In this document: piece by piece, positions 34,802-44,475 of the stretch | How the letters are laid out: every line of letters starts with the position of its first letter | Position numbering within the stretch: position 1 is the stretch's first letter | Source of the DNA: Sulfitobacter sp. S190 | GTDB lineage: Bacteria; Pseudomonadota; Alphaproteobacteria; Rhodobacterales; Rhodobacteraceae | Length of the DNA: 64,000 bases | Direction: 5' to 3' | Assembly (NCBI RefSeq): GCF_025141935.1 | Contig: NZ_CP081120.1 | Location: forward strand, 1,364,001-1,428,000 | Translations under genes and position numbers: made by a program | The notes under the pieces: model-generated | What the model was told of the DNA's origin: nothing | What the model saw: the letters and a program-made list of their open reading frames with translations, nothing else | The model's database searches: none

Positions 34802-37186
34802 CTAACTCTCCATATCCAGCGCGAGCGCATAGGCCACACGCTCGGTTTCCGTCAGCTTTACCGCCAGCGCCTCTTGCAGCAGATCGGCAAATTCGGGGTT
34901 CTGGTGCAATTCATCGGCCTTGGCGCGGTGCCACGCCACCCCGCGTGCGTGCAGATCGGCAAGCGCTTCGTCGGTCATCAACCGGTCATATTCCGCACGC
35001 AGCCGCGGGATGTTGCGCTTGATCGTGATGTCGCGGAAATCGGACCAATCCATGCGGATCCAGTAGTTGATCCCGATCGAGCGGTCGACGTGCAGCGCGC
35101 GGCCCCGCTGACGTTTGATGAGAAAACTCTCCGCCGACCGCAGCGCATAATGATTGAGCTGTAACAGATCGTATCCAATGGATTTCTTCGACGACCGCCA
35201 GCCGTTCTCGGCCACTTCACGGGTCATGTCCTGACCCGATCCATTCACCCATTTCACACGGTCCTTGAACCCCTCGTCGAGCTTGTTGGGCCGGTGGCAG
35301 CTGATCTTCTCGTAGGCGCCGATGTTCCGGAACATCGTCTTGAACCCCCAGACCGTGTGCGGCTTGGGGCAGAATTTCGGCGCACAGCGGTCGAACTGGT
35401 CGATCACGAACGCATCGGACAGATCGGTCACGCCATTGTGGCCGAACAACCGCCACGTCATGGCGACATTGGTGGCGTCGGGCACGGCGTCCAGAAAATC
35501 CTGCACCGTGCCATTCCCGCAGCGCACATTCATGAACTCGTCCACATCGATATGGATGATCCATTCCGCATTCCTGATCACCGGTTCTTTCAACGCCTGG
35601 TTCAGCGCGTATTGCTGGGGCGAATTGCCCTTCCAGTTGTCGTTGTTGCGGTGCTGCAAAACGCCCATCTCCTGCAACCGGTCCAGCAATTCGGACGTGC
35701 CGTCGGAGCAATCGTTGGTATAGATCAGGAAGTTATCGACCCCCATGGCGCGGTGGTGGGCCACCCATTCCACGATATAGGGGGCCTCGTTCTTCATACA
35801 GCCGACAATCACATTGCCCGAATTGCCCTCGGGCAGATCACGCGGCGCAATCGGGGTATAGGCGGCGGCCAGCTCTTCTTCGTTGACCGATCCCATCTTG
35901 TTGTGGGGGGCAAAGCTGGAACTGCGCAGCTTTTCGAAATTCTGCTTGGCCAGCGGCGGCAGCAACCGCGCCGCGGTGGCGCTCAACCCGTCCGGCGTGT
36001 CGTCGGGCGGCGGTGGGGCCTGTGCCACATCCGCGTGCCCCGCACCGTCAAGCTGCGCCAGATCGGCGGCCTTGGCCTTCTTTTGCGCTTTCGTCGCCTT
36101 GTCGATGCGCCACATGAACCCCAAGAGATACTGCGAGGCGCGAAATCCCCTTGTCGGGTCCGCCTCCTGCCAGATGTCTGCTGACGCAGATGTCTTGAAA
36201 GTCACAGCGCTCAGCCCGGCATGCGCCTTGACCAGCTTTTTCAGACCGGGGGCGAAATGCGCGGCAATCGGGTGCAGGGTCGCAGGGTCGATGCCGGGGC
36301 CGTCGACGGCGATCTCCTGCACGAAACTGCGCCACAACTGGCGGGGCAGAATGCGTTTGCGATTGGCCAGCACCTGCAGGATCAGCGCGTTCAATTGGCG
36401 TCCGCGGGCCAATGCCGCCGCAGCCACGGGGGTGGGCAGGGCCATGTCGCGGGCGCGGCCCAGCGGCGCGTTGATGGTAAACACGTCGCGCAGCGTCCCG
36501 GTCACATCAGCCGATGCAAACCTCGCCGCGTCATACCCGTGCAGCGCCACGCGCCCCGCGCCAAAGGTGCCTTCCCAGAAGGCCACCAGCGCCGGCAGAT
36601 CGAGCCAGAATACCGGCGCCTGCGTTTCGGCGAACACGCCTGCGGCAGGGTCGATCGCGGGCGTCCGGGCCAGCGCCGCGCGCCACCAGTCGTCCTGACC
36701 CGCCAGCGCAAGCTCCGCATCCAGCGTCAGGCCACGGCCCTCCAATATCTGGCTCTCGTAATGGCGCGCCAACATGCGCGTGGGCGCATCGACATGGGCA
36801 ATCACGTGAATATCGTCGCTGATCGGCGCCAATATACCGCGCAGCCGTTCCAGCTCGGACACGGTGCGCAAACAGGTGCCAAGCTGCGAACACGACACGA
36901 TCAGCGTGTCGGGGCTGTGCTGGGCCACTTCGCGCGCCAGATCGGCGGCCACCGCCTCGCGCAACACGGCCTGCTTGTCGGGCGCGATATAGCCGCGGTT
37001 GAACCGCAGCGGGTCCACGTGGGCAGGGTCCGTCACGGCCATGAACAGACGTGTGTGGTTCTTGTTGCCGGGGCTGCGGGCATAAAGCGTACCGTGGCGC
37101 AGCATCAGGTCGCGCTTGGCCGCCAGCACCGATTGCAAGCGGTCCGCGCCGACACCTTCCAGCCCGATATGAAGTTCGATCCGCAT
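34802..37186 (-). CDS. Degenerate sulfotransferase-like domain fused to PF13704-type glycosyltransferase
   Basis: A 794-residue two-part protein. Residues 1 to about 385 follow sulfotransferase architecture: IELHIGLEGVGADRLQ where active enzymes read HIGxxKTGTTxLQ, then LIVSCSQLGT, then VIAHVDAPTRMLARHYES in the position of the 3'-phosphate motif. The lysine and threonines of the PAPS loop are absent, so catalysis is doubtful. A Pro/Ala linker follows (about 400-450). Residues 457-794 are a complete glycosyltransferase of the cluster family, with VIVGCMKNEAPYIVEWVAHH, HIDVDEF (DVDE 547-550) and LLQLNHYALRSAESF. The ATG at 37186 overlaps the previous stop by one base; a longer frame from 37243 is rejected. 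Confidence 0.82.
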   Translation of the reverse strand: MRIELHIGLEGVGADRLQSVLAAKRDLMLRHGTLYARSPGNKNHTRLFMAVTDPAHVDPLRFNRGYIAPDKQAVLREAVAADLAREVAQHSPDTLIVSCSQLGTCLRTVSELERLRGILAPISDDIHVIAHVDAPTRMLARHYESQILEGRGLTLDAELALAGQDDWWRAALARTPAIDPAAGVFAETQAPVFWLDLPALVAFWEGTFGAGRVALHGYDAARFASADVTGTLRDVFTINAPLGRARDMALPTPVAAAALARGRQLNALILQVLANRKRILPRQLWRSFVQEIAVDGPGIDPATLHPIAAHFAPGLKKLVKAHAGLSAVTFKTSASADIWQEADPTRGFRASQYLLGFMWRIDKATKAQKKAKAADLAQLDGAGHADVAQAPPPPDDTPDGLSATAARLLPPLAKQNFEKLRSSSFAPHNKMGSVNEEELAAAYTPIAPRDLPEGNSGNVIVGCMKNEAPYIVEWVAHHRAMGVDNFLIYTNDCSDGTSELLDRLQEMGVLQHRNNDNWKGNSPQQYALNQALKEPVIRNAEWIIHIDVDEFMNVRCGNGTVQDFLDAVPDATNVAMTWRLFGHNGVTDLSDAFVIDQFDRCAPKFCPKPHTVWGFKTMFRNIGAYEKISCHRPNKLDEGFKDRVKWVNGSGQDMTREVAENGWRSSKKSIGYDLLQLNHYALRSAESFLIKRQRGRALHVDRSIGINYWIRMDWSDFRDITIKRNIPRLRAEYDRLMTDEALADLHARGVAWHRAKADELHQNPEFADLLQEALAVKLTETERVAYALALDMES

Positions 37187-37824
37187 CAGCCGGTCCTGTC
37201 CTGATCTTCCAACGCCTGATTGGCGTTTGCCTGCCCCCACCACGGCAGATCGCGGCCCAGATGCCGGGCCACCTGCGCACGGGCCCCGGGGTCCGCCACA
37301 TCGTACTCCAGAAACGCCGGATCGCCCGCGAAAATCACCGCCAGATGGGCGTAATGCCCGTCGATCCAGCGCATGCGCTCTTTCGATGTCTCACCGTATC
37401 CTTCGGGCAGGCCGGGCACGTCCGAGGCGGGCAACCTGTCGACACCCAGATCGGACCACGCCAGCATCGATTGCGACACGTCCCAACTGTCGCGGCGTGA
37501 GGCGACAAAACGCACATCGGGGTGATGGGTGCGGATCGCGTCAATCATGGCAAAATCCATCTGCGGCCAGAGCGATTTGCCCTCGCGCAGACAACTCAGC
37601 TCCGTCAACGCATTGAAATCCCCGCAAAATGCCGCCGGATCACCGTCGAGGTAATAGCCGCGGTACAGCAGGTCCGCCACATAGGCATCGTGCAGCTCCG
37701 CATCCTCCGTCTGCCGCTTGCGGATGCGGTGATCGGCCACGCGGTACCCCGCCAGCTTGAGCGCACGGGCCAGCGTGGTCGTGCCGGTCTTGGGCAGGCC
37801 CAGATTGACAACGGCAAGGCTCAC
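37186..37824 (-). CDS. Sulfotransferase family protein
   Basis: A 212-residue protein with an intact 5'-phosphosulfate loop, GLPKTGTTTL at residues 9-18, and a 3'-phosphate-like segment FVASRRDSWDVSQSMLAW. It would move sulfate from PAPS to a carbohydrate or similar acceptor. The start is GTG at 37824, overlapping the TGA of the upstream glycosyltransferase by four bases; the ATG at 37839 would need a longer overlap. It is followed by the fusion gene with a one-base overlap. It is shorter than many sulfotransferases but contains both binding motifs. Confidence 0.82.
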   Translation of the reverse strand: MSLAVVNLGLPKTGTTTLARALKLAGYRVADHRIRKRQTEDAELHDAYVADLLYRGYYLDGDPAAFCGDFNALTELSCLREGKSLWPQMDFAMIDAIRTHHPDVRFVASRRDSWDVSQSMLAWSDLGVDRLPASDVPGLPEGYGETSKERMRWIDGHYAHLAVIFAGDPAFLEYDVADPGARAQVARHLGRDLPWWGQANANQALEDQDRTG

Positions 37825-38867
37825 GCGACCTCCTCCCACAGACCCAGCTTGCGCAGCATCGCCTCTTCCTGCGGGGGCAACAGCGACGCGGCCCGCAGCT
37901 GGTCGGCCATCTCGCGATAGGCGGGCTGCTGCATCAACGCATCACGCTTGGCACGGTGCGCGGCCACACTCGCATCATGCAGCGCACCAATCTCGCCCTC
38001 GGCCTTCAACGCATCCATCCGCGCGCGCACATCCGGCAGATGCCGCATGATGCTGGCATCCTCCCACGCCGGATCGTTGCGTTCACGCCAATAGGTATCG
38101 TCAAACGCGCGGTTTTCGCGGTTCACGTCGCCGCGGTCGTTCTTGACCAGATAACTGTCGAGACTGCGCAGCGCATAGTGGTTGAGCGTCGCAAAATCAC
38201 GCGCGCCCGCCGCCGGAAACCGGCGAATGCGGCGCGGATTGGCCGCGACCAGAAACTTGTGGGGGACAGCACGCCCCGATCCATCGGTCCAGACGACCTT
38301 GGCCTTGCCTTTCGGTTTCGCAAAAGGCCGGTGCGCCCCGTAATACTGTAACGGAAAATCATTGCGGACGAGCGATTTGACCTCGATCGCCGCCTCGCCA
38401 CACCACAGATCGGGATTATGGCTGCGCCGGAACTGGCCGATCACGGGCGCGTCCTCATAGGTATCCACACCGTCATTGGCGAAAAACTGGAAATTCAGGC
38501 TGATCGCTTGCGGATCACCACAGGCCTCGATCAGGTCGGCAAACCGGTGGTTGCCCACATGGATGTTGGGAAATTCGTCAACATCGGCCACCCACACCCA
38601 ATCGGCCTGCGCCACGACGGGCTGCAGCTTGGCATCGCGCAGCGCCTCCATCTGGTAATTGCGGCCCTCGGCGGGATTGGGCAGATGCTGCACGATCCCC
38701 CGCGCGGCCAGCGCATCCAGCAGATCATCCGTCCCGTCGTCACAATCGTTGGAATAAAACAGAAAATCGGTGACGCCGACCAACTGGTGATAGGCAATCC
38801 ACTCCAGCAGGAAAGGTCCTTCGTTTTTCACGCAGGTCACTGCCGTGATCCGGGGATCAACCGCCAT
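37821..38867 (-). CDS. Glycosyltransferase family 2-like protein (PF13704 type), first gene of the cluster
   Basis: A 348-residue transferase with TAVTCVKNEGPFLLEWIAYH, FYSNDCDDGTDDLLD, VADVDEF (DVDEF 95-99) and ATLNHYALRSLDSYLVKNDRG. It is the promoter-proximal member of five overlapping genes running to 33031. The 239-base region upstream is divergent with the MoxR gene. Architecture matches the other two cluster transferases throughout, so duplication within the operon is likely. Confidence 0.86.
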   Translation of the reverse strand: MAVDPRITAVTCVKNEGPFLLEWIAYHQLVGVTDFLFYSNDCDDGTDDLLDALAARGIVQHLPNPAEGRNYQMEALRDAKLQPVVAQADWVWVADVDEFPNIHVGNHRFADLIEACGDPQAISLNFQFFANDGVDTYEDAPVIGQFRRSHNPDLWCGEAAIEVKSLVRNDFPLQYYGAHRPFAKPKGKAKVVWTDGSGRAVPHKFLVAANPRRIRRFPAAGARDFATLNHYALRSLDSYLVKNDRGDVNRENRAFDDTYWRERNDPAWEDASIMRHLPDVRARMDALKAEGEIGALHDASVAAHRAKRDALMQQPAYREMADQLRAASLLPPQEEAMLRKLGLWEEVA

Positions 38868-39106
38868 GGCGCTCCGCCATCGTTGTGCACATGCCCATGT
38901 CCGCCTCGCCTCGCCAGTGTCCGGGGTCTTATGCCCCGTTACCCTTTTCGTGTGGTTAAGACTGTCGCATTTCAGGCGAATCGCGTCAATCGGCGCAGGG
39001 TGGGCAGGCGTAGATTGCGTGACATATCAGCCATTGGTGCTATTGACCCCGCGCGGCGGGGGTGGCCTGTTGGGCGCATAGGGCAGGTAACACGCAAGGG
39101 CGGACA

Positions 39107-40012
39107 ATGGCGGACATCTCATCAATCGACGGCGTGCAGGCGATGCTCGCCGCACAGGGCTACGTGTGCGACAGGGCACTGGCGACAGTGGTCTTTCTCA
39201 GCCTCACCCTCGGCCGGCCGCTCTTTCTCGAAGGCGAAGCGGGCGTGGGCAAGACCGAAATCGCCAAATCTCTCGCCAAAAGCCTCGACCGGCGGCTGAT
39301 CCGGTTGCAATGCTACGAAGGGCTCGATGCCGCGTCGGCGGTCTATGAATGGAACTTCCCCGCCCAGATGGTCGCGATCCGCACCGCCGAAGCGGCCGGT
39401 GACGCGGACCGCACGGCGCTCAATACCGAACTCTTCAGCGACGAATTCCTGATCGAACGCCCGCTGCTGCAGGCCATGCGGCCCGATGCCCGCGGCGCAC
39501 CGATCCTGCTGATCGACGAGCTGGACCGCACCGATGCCCCCTTCGAGGCCTTCCTGCTCGAAGCGCTCAGCGACTTTCAGGTCACGATCCCTGAAATGGG
39601 CACCGTCAAGGCACCGGAGCCGCCCATCGTGATCCTGACCTCCAACCGCACCCGCGAAGTGCACGATGCCCTCAAACGGCGCTGCCTCTATCACTGGGTG
39701 GACTACCCCGGGTTCGAGCGTGAAATGGAAATCCTGCAGGCACGCGCGCCGCAAGCCGCCGAAGACCTCAGCCGCGAAGTCGTGGCCTTCGTGCAAAAAC
39801 TGCGCACCGAAGATCTGTTCAAGAAACCCGGCGTGGCCGAAACCATCGACTGGGCCAAATGCCTGCTGGCGCTCGATGTGCTGACGCTGTCGCCCGAAGT
39901 CATCGCGGACACGCTCGGTGCCGTGCTGAAATACCAGGACGACATCGCCAAACTGCAGGGCTCCGAAGCCAAACGCCTGCTGGACGAAGCCCGCGCCAGC
40001 CTTGTCGCGTGA
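39107..40012 (+). CDS. MoxR-family AAA+ ATPase
   Basis: A 301-residue chaperone-like ATPase with Walker A GEAGVGKTE at 43-51, Walker B LLIDELDR, sensor segment VILTSNRTREVHDALKRRC and the MoxR lid. MoxR proteins act with von Willebrand A partners to mature or insert metal cofactors into enzymes. The partner gene follows after 72 bases. The ATG at 39107 is preferred to an in-frame upstream start because the conserved protein starts there. No CO-dehydrogenase or xanthine-dehydrogenase-type genes are nearby, so the client is unknown. Confidence 0.9.
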   Translation: MADISSIDGVQAMLAAQGYVCDRALATVVFLSLTLGRPLFLEGEAGVGKTEIAKSLAKSLDRRLIRLQCYEGLDAASAVYEWNFPAQMVAIRTAEAAGDADRTALNTELFSDEFLIERPLLQAMRPDARGAPILLIDELDRTDAPFEAFLLEALSDFQVTIPEMGTVKAPEPPIVILTSNRTREVHDALKRRCLYHWVDYPGFEREMEILQARAPQAAEDLSREVVAFVQKLRTEDLFKKPGVAETIDWAKCLLALDVLTLSPEVIADTLGAVLKYQDDIAKLQGSEAKRLLDEARASLVA

Positions 40013-40084
40013 CGGCGCGCTTCATCTTGCCCCTAAACTCAATCCGACACCCGCGACAGGACACGGCGCACAGGGGGGAAGGCG

Positions 40085-41350
40085 ATGGTTGAACACATCC
40101 CGCTCGACTTGCCCGATGACCCCAAACTCGCGGGCAACATCACCCATTTCGCACGTGCGCTGCGCCGGGCGGGGCTGCCCATCGGGCCGGGCCGCGTCAT
40201 CGACGCGATCCGCGCGGTGCAGGCGGCAGGGTTCACCGACAAACGCGACTTCTACTGGACGCTGCACGCCTGCTTCGTGAACCGGCCCGAACAATCGCGC
40301 ATCTTCGGGCAGATTTTCCGGCTCTACTGGCGCGATCCGCGGTATCTCGAACATATGATGGCCGCGATGCTGCCCGCGATCCGCGGGGTACAGGAGGACA
40401 GACCGGCGCAGGCGGCCGAAAAACGCGCAGCCGAGGCGCTGCTTGACGGTGCCGAAGCCCCCCCGCGCGAAGAGGAAGAGCAGCCCCCCGAAGAGGACAC
40501 GATGATCGAGGTCGACGCGAGCCTGACCATGTCCAGCACCGAGCGGCTGCGCACGCTCGATTTCGAGCTGATGAGCCTCGATGAAGTGGCACAGGCCAAA
40601 CGGATGCTGGCGCGGCTCAGCCTGCCGATCAAACCGCTGCCCTCACGGCGCGCGGCGCCCAGTTTCGGCGCAGGCCGCATCGACGCGGCCCGCACCCTGC
40701 GCGCGGCCCTGCGGCGCGGTGGTGAAATGAACGCGCTGGCGCTCAAGAAACCGCGCCCGCGCTGGCCCAATCTGGTGGTGCTGTGCGACATCTCTGGCTC
40801 GATGAGCCAGTATTCCCGCATCATACTGCATTTCCTGCACGCGGTCGCCAACGAACGCGGGGCGGGCTGGGCGCAGGTGCACGCATTCACCTTCGGCACG
40901 CAGCTGACCAACATCACCCGTCACCTGGCGACCCGCGATGTGGATGCAGCCCTCAAGGCGGCCGGCGCCGAGGCGCAGGACTGGGAAGGCGGCACGCGTA
41001 TCGGTCAGAGCATCGAGGCGTTCAACCGCGACTGGTCGCGCCGGGTTCTGGGGCAGGGGGCAGTGGTGCTGCTGATCACCGACGGTCTGGACCGCGACGA
41101 CCCCGCGGCGCTGGCCCGGCAGATGCAGCGCCTGCACCTGTCGGCACGGCGCGTGATCTGGCTCAACCCGCTTCTGCGCTGGGACGGCTTCGCACCCAAG
41201 GCTGCGGGCATCCGCGCCATGCTGCCCCATGTCGACAGCTTTCGCGCGGGCCATTCCATCGCCTCGCTCGAAGCGCTGGCCGCGGCTATCTCGAAACCCG
41301 ACGATCTGGGTGAAAAAACGCGCCTGATGGCGATGGTGGAGGACGGGTAG
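40085..41350 (+). CDS. CoxE-like von Willebrand A protein
   Basis: A 421-residue cytoplasmic protein with an N-terminal helical domain (HFARALRRAGLPIGPGRVIDAI), an acidic hinge near 125-145 and a C-terminal vWA domain whose MIDAS is DISGSMS at 235-241, with a later EGGTRIGQSI and LITDGLDRDD. This is the CoxE/DUF58-like partner of MoxR. In carboxydotrophs the pair matures the CuMo centre of CO dehydrogenase; here those structural genes are absent from the window. Confidence 0.9.
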   Translation: MVEHIPLDLPDDPKLAGNITHFARALRRAGLPIGPGRVIDAIRAVQAAGFTDKRDFYWTLHACFVNRPEQSRIFGQIFRLYWRDPRYLEHMMAAMLPAIRGVQEDRPAQAAEKRAAEALLDGAEAPPREEEEQPPEEDTMIEVDASLTMSSTERLRTLDFELMSLDEVAQAKRMLARLSLPIKPLPSRRAAPSFGAGRIDAARTLRAALRRGGEMNALALKKPRPRWPNLVVLCDISGSMSQYSRIILHFLHAVANERGAGWAQVHAFTFGTQLTNITRHLATRDVDAALKAAGAEAQDWEGGTRIGQSIEAFNRDWSRRVLGQGAVVLLITDGLDRDDPAALARQMQRLHLSARRVIWLNPLLRWDGFAPKAAGIRAMLPHVDSFRAGHSIASLEALAAAISKPDDLGEKTRLMAMVEDG

Positions 41351-41367
41351 GCGCTGCGGGGCTCTCC

Positions 41368-41544
41368 TGTCCGGAAAACCGCAGCCGCCCTTGCCCGATC
41401 CTCCGTCTGCCCCCGCGCCCTGTGCCGGTCAAGAAAAATAGCCGTATCCCCGCCTGCGGCGCGGAGCCTCGGCGATTTGTCTGGACCGGCGTCGGGCGCG
41501 TGTGCCGCCCTCGATCACGCAAGGGCGGCTCCGGTCCGGAAAAG
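41368..41544. repeat. Nested long inverted repeat between CoxE-type gene and purL
   Basis: Four paired blocks fold onto each other: 41384-41394 with 41519-41529 (11 bp, GCCGCCCTTGC / GCAAGGGCGGC), 41397-41400 with 41513-41516 (4 bp), 41414-41420 with 41494-41500 (7 bp), and 41424-41430 with 41484-41490 (7 bp). Outer arms continue imperfectly through TCCGGA to the purL stop. No coding function is supported. It could act as a bidirectional terminator or a structured RNA. Confidence 0.7.
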
Positions 41545-41546
41545 GA

Positions 41547-43706
41547 TCAGGTCACACGCGCGGCAAAGCTGGTGGCGTGTAGCTGCGACAGATCGGACAG
41601 GGGCGCGCTTGCCTCGCCCATCTGCACCGTGTCACCGCCAAAGCGGCCCACCGCGACAAGCGACAGGCCCGCCGATTGCGCCGAAGCGTGCAGCAGATCG
41701 GCATTTTCCGGCGTCGCCGCAATGAGATAGCGCGCCTGATCCTCTCCGAAAAGATGACCGGTGTCGCCGCTGTCGAGCGTCACGCCCAGATTGGCATGAT
41801 CCGCCATCTCGAAGGCCGCCAGCGCCAGTCCGCCATCCGACAGGTCGGTGCAGGCCGCGATATGGGCGCGGCCCGCGCGGATGAAATCGCCATGCGCCGC
41901 TTCGGCAGCCAGATCGACCGCCGGCGCATCGCCCTCGGCCCGCCCCAAGGCTTCGGCCAGCAGGGCCGATTGACCCAGGTGCGCCCCCGCGCCGCCCAGC
42001 AGCAGCGCCACGTGGCCGTCTTGCACGTCAAATCCGATGATGTCGTCCACATGGCTCAGCAGACCCACAGCCCCGATCGTGGGGGTGGGCAGGATCGCCG
42101 ATCCGTCGGTTTCATTGTAAAGCGACACGTTGCCCGACACGATCGGCATGTCGAGCGCGCTCACCGCTTCTCCGATGCCCTTGATGGCGCCCACGAACTG
42201 GCCCATGATCTCGGGCTTTTCGGGGTTGCCGAAATTCAGGTTGTCGGTGCTCGCCAAGGGGCGCGCGCCCACGGCCGTCAGATTGCGGTAGGCTTCGGCC
42301 ACGGCCTGCTTGCCACCCTCGACGGGATTGGCGCGCACGTAGCGCGGGGTCACATCCGATGTAAACGCCAGCGCCTTGTCGGTGCCGTGCACCCGCACGA
42401 TGCCCGCGCCAAAGCCGGGTGTGCGGGCGGTGTCGGCCATGACCATGGTGTCGTATTGCTCGTACACCCATGACTTGCCTGCGTAATTTGGGCTCGCGAT
42501 CAGGGCGCGCAACCCTTCGATGGGGTCGATGCCGGGCACATCCGCCAGCGGGTCGGCCGCAGGGGTCTCGACCCAGGGGCGGTCGTATTCGGGCGCGGTG
42601 CCCGACAGCGCCTTGAGCGGCAGATCGGCTTTCACCTCGCCGTTCAGGCGGATCAGGAACCGGTCCTCGGCAATCGTCTCGCCGACGATGGCGAAATCCA
42701 GATCCCATTTGTCGAACACCGCCTTTGCCTCGGCCTCCAGCTCGGGGCGCAGGACCATCAGCATGCGCTCCTGGCTTTCGGACAGCATCATCTCGTATGC
42801 GGTCATGTTCTCCTCGCGGGTGGGGACCTTTTCGAGATCGAGGATCACGCCCAGATCGCCCTTGTCGCCCATCTCCACCGCCGAACAGGTCAGGCCCGCG
42901 GCCCCCATGTCCTGAATGGAAATGACGGCACCGGTCGCCATCAGCTCCAGCGTCGCCTCCATCAGGCGCTTTTCGGTGAACGGATCGCCGACCTGCACAG
43001 TGGGGCGCTTTTCCTCGATGGTGTCGTCGAATTCGGCGCTGGCCATGGTGGCGCCGCCAACCCCGTCGCGGCCCGTCTTGGCGCCCAGATACACAACCGG
43101 CATGCCGATGCCGGAGGCGGCAGAATAGAAAATCTTGTCCGCATCGGCCAATCCCGCGGCAAAGGCGTTGACCAGACAGTTGCCGTTATAGGCCGGATCA
43201 AACCGGACCTCGCCGCCGACACAAGGCACGCCGAAACAATTGCCGTAACCGCCCACACCGGCCACGACACCGTGGACCAGCTGCTTGGTCTTGTGGTGGC
43301 CGGGTTCGCCAAAGCTCAGGCTGTTCATCGACGCGATCGGGCGGGCGCCCATGGTAAAGACATCGCGCAGGATGCCGCCGACACCGGTGGCCGCCCCCTG
43401 ATAGGGCTCGATATAGGAGGGGTGGTTGTGGCTCTCCATCTTGAACACCACCGCCTGACCATCGCCAATGTCCACAACGCCCGCGTTCTCACCGGGGCCG
43501 CAGATCACCTGCGGGCCATCGGTGGGCAGGGTGCGCAGCCACTTCTTGGAGGACTTGTAGGAACAATGCTCGTTCCACATCGCCGAAAAAATGCCCAGCT
43601 CGGTAAAGCTCGGCGTGCGCCCGATCAGATCAAGGATCGTCTGGTATTCGCTGTCGCTCAGCCCGTGGGCGGCAATGATTTCTGGTGTGATGGATGGCTC
43701 TGACAT
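41547..43706 (-). CDS. purL: Phosphoribosylformylglycinamidine synthase, PurL subunit
   Basis: ATP-dependent amidation step of purine synthesis; the small PurL type that works with PurS and PurQ, encoded elsewhere. In 719 residues it has [10 protein letters not shown] with catalytic His47, the nucleotide-binding segment [19 protein letters not shown] (read in parts), [16 protein letters not shown] region as [11 protein letters not shown], and two PurM-like halves. The downstream space is filled by the nested inverted repeat. Confidence 0.97.
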   Translation of the reverse strand: MSEPSITPEIIAAHGLSDSEYQTILDLIGRTPSFTELGIFSAMWNEHCSYKSSKKWLRTLPTDGPQVICGPGENAGVVDIGDGQAVVFKMESHNHPSYIEPYQGAATGVGGILRDVFTMGARPIASMNSLSFGEPGHHKTKQLVHGVVAGVGGYGNCFGVPCVGGEVRFDPAYNGNCLVNAFAAGLADADKIFYSAASGIGMPVVYLGAKTGRDGVGGATMASAEFDDTIEEKRPTVQVGDPFTEKRLMEATLELMATGAVISIQDMGAAGLTCSAVEMGDKGDLGVILDLEKVPTREENMTAYEMMLSESQERMLMVLRPELEAEAKAVFDKWDLDFAIVGETIAEDRFLIRLNGEVKADLPLKALSGTAPEYDRPWVETPAADPLADVPGIDPIEGLRALIASPNYAGKSWVYEQYDTMVMADTARTPGFGAGIVRVHGTDKALAFTSDVTPRYVRANPVEGGKQAVAEAYRNLTAVGARPLASTDNLNFGNPEKPEIMGQFVGAIKGIGEAVSALDMPIVSGNVSLYNETDGSAILPTPTIGAVGLLSHVDDIIGFDVQDGHVALLLGGAGAHLGQSALLAEALGRAEGDAPAVDLAAEAAHGDFIRAGRAHIAACTDLSDGGLALAAFEMADHANLGVTLDSGDTGHLFGEDQARYLIAATPENADLLHASAQSAGLSLVAVGRFGGDTVQMGEASAPLSDLSQLHATSFAARVT

Positions 43707-43805
43707 ATGGGCGTGTCCCCGGATGCAACTGAAGGTGCGCTCCTCTTACGTCAGGTGGCGGCAGGGGGAAAGCCTCTGATTGGCAGGGCAGGGCAATGCC
43801 GCGCC

Positions 43806-43850
43806 AAAAACGGCAAACGCCCCCACGCCGGAGGGCGCAGGGGCGGTTGC
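43806..43850 (-). terminator. Intrinsic terminator of the PRC-barrel gene
   Basis: On the minus strand, an 11-bp stem with one non-canonical pair (43840-43850 with 43813-43823) and a 16-base loop is followed within a few bases by TTTTT (43810-43806). It separates the PRC-barrel gene from purL. Confidence 0.75.
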
Positions 43851-43865
43851 AATGGTCACGATCGC

Positions 43866-44423
43866 TTAGGAAATGATCGCGGTCTTGCGGGTGTCGTTGT
43901 CGTTGTTGCCACCCTCGGCGGCTTTGCCGTAGATTTCCTCGGCAGTGGCGTCGATGAACAGTTTGCCGTCGGCCACGTTAAAGCTCCCGGGCAGCAGGGT
44001 CAGCACCAGACGGTCACCTTCCACGCTGGGGTTGGTCGATACGTCGATTTCCAGCTCCGGGTTGCCCAGTGTATTGACGGTCACGTCCGTCACCTTGCCG
44101 AGCATTTCACCATCAGTGGTGCGGAAATCCGCGCCCACGACGTTTGTCATCACTTCGAAATCGGATGCCGACACGCCCAGAATTGCGGGGCTTGTCTGCT
44201 CGGCCTCGATACGTGCGCTGTCGATGCCCAGCTTCTCGTCGGTTTCGCCGCCGTTGCGGATCACCGTGTCATCCTGGTTCGGAATATACTGGTTCGACGT
44301 GACGATCGCATCTGCTTCTGCCGCTGTGGTGTTCACCGGATCGTTGTTCTGGCTGGCGAACGCTGCAGGGGCAGCGGCAAGTGCGGCAACGGCGGCGGCG
44401 GTGGTCATGATGTTACGTGTCAT
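43866..44423 (-). CDS. Exported PRC-barrel domain protein
   Basis: A 185-residue protein with a signal peptide (MTRNIMTTAAAVAALAAAPAAFA) and a PRC-barrel fold in the second half (GADFRTTDGEMLGKVTDVTVNTLGNPELEIDVS). Periplasmic PRC-barrel proteins are frequent stress-induced proteins of unknown activity in alphaproteobacteria. The ATG at 44423 has GAAGGAGAG eight bases upstream and gives the signal peptide; a frame from 44453 adds 10 residues. A GGAAC-N16-CGTT promoter lies 53 bases upstream, and a terminator closes the gene. Confidence 0.85.
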   Translation of the reverse strand: MTRNIMTTAAAVAALAAAPAAFASQNNDPVNTTAAEADAIVTSNQYIPNQDDTVIRNGGETDEKLGIDSARIEAEQTSPAILGVSASDFEVMTNVVGADFRTTDGEMLGKVTDVTVNTLGNPELEIDVSTNPSVEGDRLVLTLLPGSFNVADGKLFIDATAEEIYGKAAEGGNNDNDTRKTAIIS

Positions 44424-44475
44424 CGTGGTCTCTCCTTCAAATGTGTTTGCCAATCAATGTCGGCGTTGGATACAC

